Shown one piece after another: positions 61,389 to 64,000 of a stretch of 64,000 bases of DNA. The notes under the pieces are model-generated. The model was not told the DNA's origin. It was given only the letters and a program-made list of their open reading frames with translations, and did no database searches. The DNA comes from Chryseobacterium jejuense. Its GTDB lineage: Bacteria; Bacteroidota; Bacteroidia; Flavobacteriales; Weeksellaceae. The stretch is from contig NZ_JAGIPR010000002.1 of the NCBI RefSeq assembly GCF_017877355.1, forward strand, positions 372,001-436,000. Reading direction: 5' to 3'. Positions within the stretch are counted from its first letter, which is position 1. The number at the start of each line of letters is the position of its first letter. The translations under genes were made by a program, and so were the position numbers.

Positions 61389-62924
61389 TTATTCAAAATC
61401 ACTGTACAACTGATCCTCCTGAATGATAGTCTGGCTATCGCTAGATAAATAATCGTCACCAGTATCAGCCAAAATTTTAGAATCCTGAAGAAGTTTTCCG
61501 TCTACATTATAAACTTTTAATAGAATCCACTTTCCGCTGCGTTCAAGTTCTTTTGCCCCACTATAATCTTTTATTCTGATTTTCCCACTTTGAAGAATAC
61601 CTCCTTTTACAGAAGCTTTGTTCGCTGGCTTACCTTTTATATACTGTACAATCTGACCTGTAAAACTGTAATCGTACTCATCCTCATTTACAGGTTGGTT
61701 ATACGTGTACAAAATAGCACCTTTATTGTCATAGACTGTTGCATCGTAAGCGTTTTGCTTGGTGTTTAACTTCTTCTCAAACTTTAGCTTCTTCTCTTCA
61801 GTGTAGTTTCTTGTATTCACCAGAACACCATCCTTATACTGCATTTCAGTAAGCCCTTCATAAGCGGTACCATTGTAAGGCATATCTTCCTTATAAGTTA
61901 AGGTAGATCTTAGTTTTCCATCAGGAGAATAATATTTAATCTCCTGAGTAGAACCGTCCTTTAGAGTCTTTTCTGTAGTAAGCTTTCCTTCTTCATCAAA
62001 ATCCTTATTAAGAATCTGTGAACCTCCTTTATAAACATCTATGGTTGAAATATAGCTGTAATCATAACTGAATTGATAATCTTCACCATCCAGAGGGGTA
62101 TAGGTGTCATTTTCCTTATCATATTGATACGTCAGGTTTGCGATAATCTTTCCGGATTCATCATACGTGGTTTTGGAACCATCTTTTTTACCTCTTTTCT
62201 GCTCCTGAAGAACCTTTCCGCTTTTAGCATAGATAACACCTTCTTTGACGGTACCGTCGCTTTTGTATTTTTCAATTTTGGAAATCCTCATCGGATTATA
62301 ATAATAGTCTACCAGTGTTCCATCGTTGTTGGATTCAGAACTGAGACTGCCAATATACTTCCCCTTTTCACCATAATATTTATTGACATAGTTACCGTCT
62401 TTACCGGTAATAGTTTCACTTCTGATCCCTTTGATATCCTCATCATAAATAATGGTTTGGGTGGGAGTGGAATTCTCATATAGAGTAAAGGTGTTGTAGT
62501 AATACTCATTTTCCGGATCTTTATAGCTGATCATTTTTCCTGAAAAAGTACCATCAGGCTTGTAAACCATATCCTCCAACAGCCTGCCTTTAGTGTCATA
62601 AGATTGGGATACTCCAACTTGTTTACCGTTAGAATAGGTTACAACACTCATTACTTTTCCTTCAGGCGTGTACCATGTTACTTTACCGTCAAAAACTTCG
62701 TTACTTGGAGTGGTATCAGAAGCCAGACCTTCCATTTGAAGTGTTCCGTTCTTATAAAAATCTTTAATTAAAGTAAGTTTACCTTTGGGAGACGTTTCAC
62801 GGTAATATTCCATGTTTTCTTGGGTTGTCTTTTCCCAGTTTTCATCAAAATAAGTTTTTTCTTGTGCATATACGTTGATGCTGAGTACTAATGCAAGTAA
62901 CGCTGACGTAAATAGTTTTTTCAT
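61389..62924 (-). CDS. Secreted MORN-like repeat protein
   Basis: The 511-residue protein has a signal peptide to about residue 20 (LVLSINVYAQ). It then consists of many short beta-hairpin repeats of the YwqK/MORN type: GKLTLIKDFYKNGTLQMEG, GKVTWYTPEGKVMSVVTYSN, DTKGRLLEDMVYKPDGTFSG and GSKTTYDESGKIIANLTYQY. There is no T9SS sorting tag at the end, so it probably remains in the periplasm or outer membrane. The repeats are known in Bacteroidota proteins of unknown role, including some labelled antitoxin-like. A terminator follows. Confidence 0.8.
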   Translation of the reverse strand: MKKLFTSALLALVLSINVYAQEKTYFDENWEKTTQENMEYYRETSPKGKLTLIKDFYKNGTLQMEGLASDTTPSNEVFDGKVTWYTPEGKVMSVVTYSNGKQVGVSQSYDTKGRLLEDMVYKPDGTFSGKMISYKDPENEYYYNTFTLYENSTPTQTIIYDEDIKGIRSETITGKDGNYVNKYYGEKGKYIGSLSSESNNDGTLVDYYYNPMRISKIEKYKSDGTVKEGVIYAKSGKVLQEQKRGKKDGSKTTYDESGKIIANLTYQYDKENDTYTPLDGEDYQFSYDYSYISTIDVYKGGSQILNKDFDEEGKLTTEKTLKDGSTQEIKYYSPDGKLRSTLTYKEDMPYNGTAYEGLTEMQYKDGVLVNTRNYTEEKKLKFEKKLNTKQNAYDATVYDNKGAILYTYNQPVNEDEYDYSFTGQIVQYIKGKPANKASVKGGILQSGKIRIKDYSGAKELERSGKWILLKVYNVDGKLLQDSKILADTGDDYLSSDSQTIIQEDQLYSDFE

Positions 62925-63299
62925 GTTATATTAAGTTCTGATTTTAAGTTTGTGATGATTTGCTTTTGAATACCAATATGAATGAAAGCAAGAGGTAAAA
63001 GCATTGAAGAGACAGTGATTACACTGCCGGAAATAATTTCTATACTAATATTGTGTTTGTATCCGAGGATTAAAAAAATGATGTTTTTTGAATTTAAGCC
63101 TTCAAATATAAATCAATTTTACGAGATTTATGGAAAAAAATGAACCAGTTTGTTCACTTTTAGCGGTAAAAATCTGACTGTGATCTTTTTAATATGAAAA
63201 TAAATATTCGGGATGGGATAGAGATCAGGATCTTTTTCCAATGATCACAGATACGATAAATTTTTATTAAATTTAGCCAACAGAAAAATCTAATATTTC
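62925..63299. other. 375-base intergenic region without an identifiable gene
   Basis: The spacer separates two divergently transcribed genes, so it must carry two promoters. The only promoter-like string on the plus strand is TAAATTTA just before scoA, which is one base off TAnnTTTG. No hairpin, repeat or small open frame stands out. Confidence 0.4.
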
Positions 63300-64000
63300 A
63301 TGATAGATAAAAGAGTAAAAAATGCAAAGGAAGCCATCGAAGGAATTAAAGATGGAATGACGCTGATGCTAGGCGGGTTTGGACTTTGCGGAATCCCTGA
63401 AAATTCAATAAATGCCCTGGTGGAAAGCGATGTGAAAGATTTGACCTGCATTTCAAACAATGCCGGAGTAGATGACTTTGGGTTGGGACTATTGCTTCAT
63501 AAAAGACAAATCAAGAAAATGATCTCTTCTTATGTAGGGGAAAATGCTGAATTTGAAAGACAAATGCTTTCAGGAGAACTGGAGGTAGAACTTACTCCGC
63601 AGGGAACATTAGCTGAAAAATGCAGAGCAGCTCAGGCTGGAATTCCAGCTTTCTACACTCCTGCAGGCTATGGAACTGAAGTGGCGGAAGGAAAAGAAGT
63701 AAAAGAGTTCAAAGGAAAACCTCATATTTTAGAACATGCTTTTGACGCTGATTATTCTATTGTAAAAGCCTGGAAAGGAGATCATGCCGGAAATCTTATT
63801 TTCAAAGGATCTGCCAGAAACTTTAATCACCCGATGGCTGGTGCAGGAAAAATTACCATTGCTGAGGTAGAAGAATTAGTAGAACCCGGAGAATTAGATC
63901 CAAACGAGATTCATATTCCGGGAATTATGATTCAAAGAATTTTTCAGGGTGAAAAATTTGAAAAGAGAATAGAGCAAAGAACCGTTAGATCTAAAGAATA
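63300..64000 (+). CDS. scoA: 3-oxoacid CoA-transferase subunit A (stop codon cut by window end)
   Basis: The ATG at 63300 opens a frame of 233 codons; the last two bases in the window are TA, so the stop codon is missing only its third base. The protein transfers CoA from succinyl-CoA or acyl-CoA to 3-oxoacids in ketone body and acetoacetate metabolism. The glycine motif [18 protein letters not shown] of CoA-transferase family I is intact, followed by [16 protein letters not shown] and [20 protein letters not shown]. The active-site glutamate resides in subunit B, which should follow outside the window. Confidence 0.96.
   Translation, partial: MIDKRVKNAKEAIEGIKDGMTLMLGGFGLCGIPENSINALVESDVKDLTCISNNAGVDDFGLGLLLHKRQIKKMISSYVGENAEFERQMLSGELEVELTPQGTLAEKCRAAQAGIPAFYTPAGYGTEVAEGKEVKEFKGKPHILEHAFDADYSIVKAWKGDHAGNLIFKGSARNFNHPMAGAGKITIAEVEELVEPGELDPNEIHIPGIMIQRIFQGEKFEKRIEQRTVRSKE

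Noticed and set aside
1..64000. tRNA or rRNA genes
   Set aside because: No cloverleaf-like or rRNA-like sequence was noticed in any spacer. This was judged by eye, so a tRNA scan would be decisive.

Overview
The window looks like a chromosomal segment of a Flavobacteriia member of the Bacteroidota, most likely Chryseobacterium or a close relative. The DNA is AT-rich and spacers carry the Bacteroidota promoter pattern (TTTG, about 20 bases, then TAnnTTTG). Five secreted proteins carry type IX secretion (T9SS) C-terminal sorting domains (three type B, two type A). The housekeeping proteins (RF3, RdgB, RNase Z, RsmA, FtsX, UppP, TruB, RluF, CcoG, S1, L19, ScoA) have Bacteroidota-like lengths and motifs. 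No tRNA, rRNA, CRISPR array or complete insertion sequence was found.

Layout. 1-8.3 kb: the end of a fibre-like protein, a DUF4349 lipoprotein, prfC, a membrane protein, then a rightward group of CPBP protease, rdgB, rnz, a TIGR02757 protein and a heptad-repeat membrane protein. 8.5-17.3 kb: three tandem paralogous choice-of-anchor-L / T9SS type B surface proteins, each with its own terminator. 17.4-21.8 kb: rsmA, and divergently ftsX, a DUF3098 gene, uppP, truB and rluF. 22.2-34.8 kb: single genes in mixed orientation, including a beta-propeller lipoprotein, a helix-hairpin-helix repeat protein, a MerR regulator, a reprolysin-like T9SS protease, an AraC regulator, ccoG, an SMP-30 family lipoprotein, a DEAD-box helicase and an Ntn-type amidohydrolase. 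35-39.7 kb: rpsA, a degraded von Willebrand A gene, an EamA transporter and an alpha/beta hydrolase.

39.9-53.6 kb is the accessory region. It starts with an unknown protein, a DUF4280 (PAAR-like) spike protein and a 915-residue protein with no recognised domain. These are followed by a same-strand array of at least twelve small lipoprotein and membrane genes. Five of them are diverged members of one unnamed family. A second family occurs as an intact copy and as a copy broken by a one-base insertion. The order indicates local duplication, as expected of an effector and immunity-type cassette, though no toxin domain is visible.

53.7-64 kb: a divergent MFS transporter / AraC pair, an SRPBCC protein, a tandem triplicate of an approximately 258-base non-coding repeat, rplS, a metallophosphoesterase with a T9SS tag, a secreted MORN-like repeat protein and the start of scoA, whose stop codon is cut by the window edge.

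Dispersed palindromic elements lie between genes: two copies of a MITE-like element with TATATA-type ends, one GTCATTGCGAG-type REP palindrome, and a GC-rich repeat next to the pseudogene.
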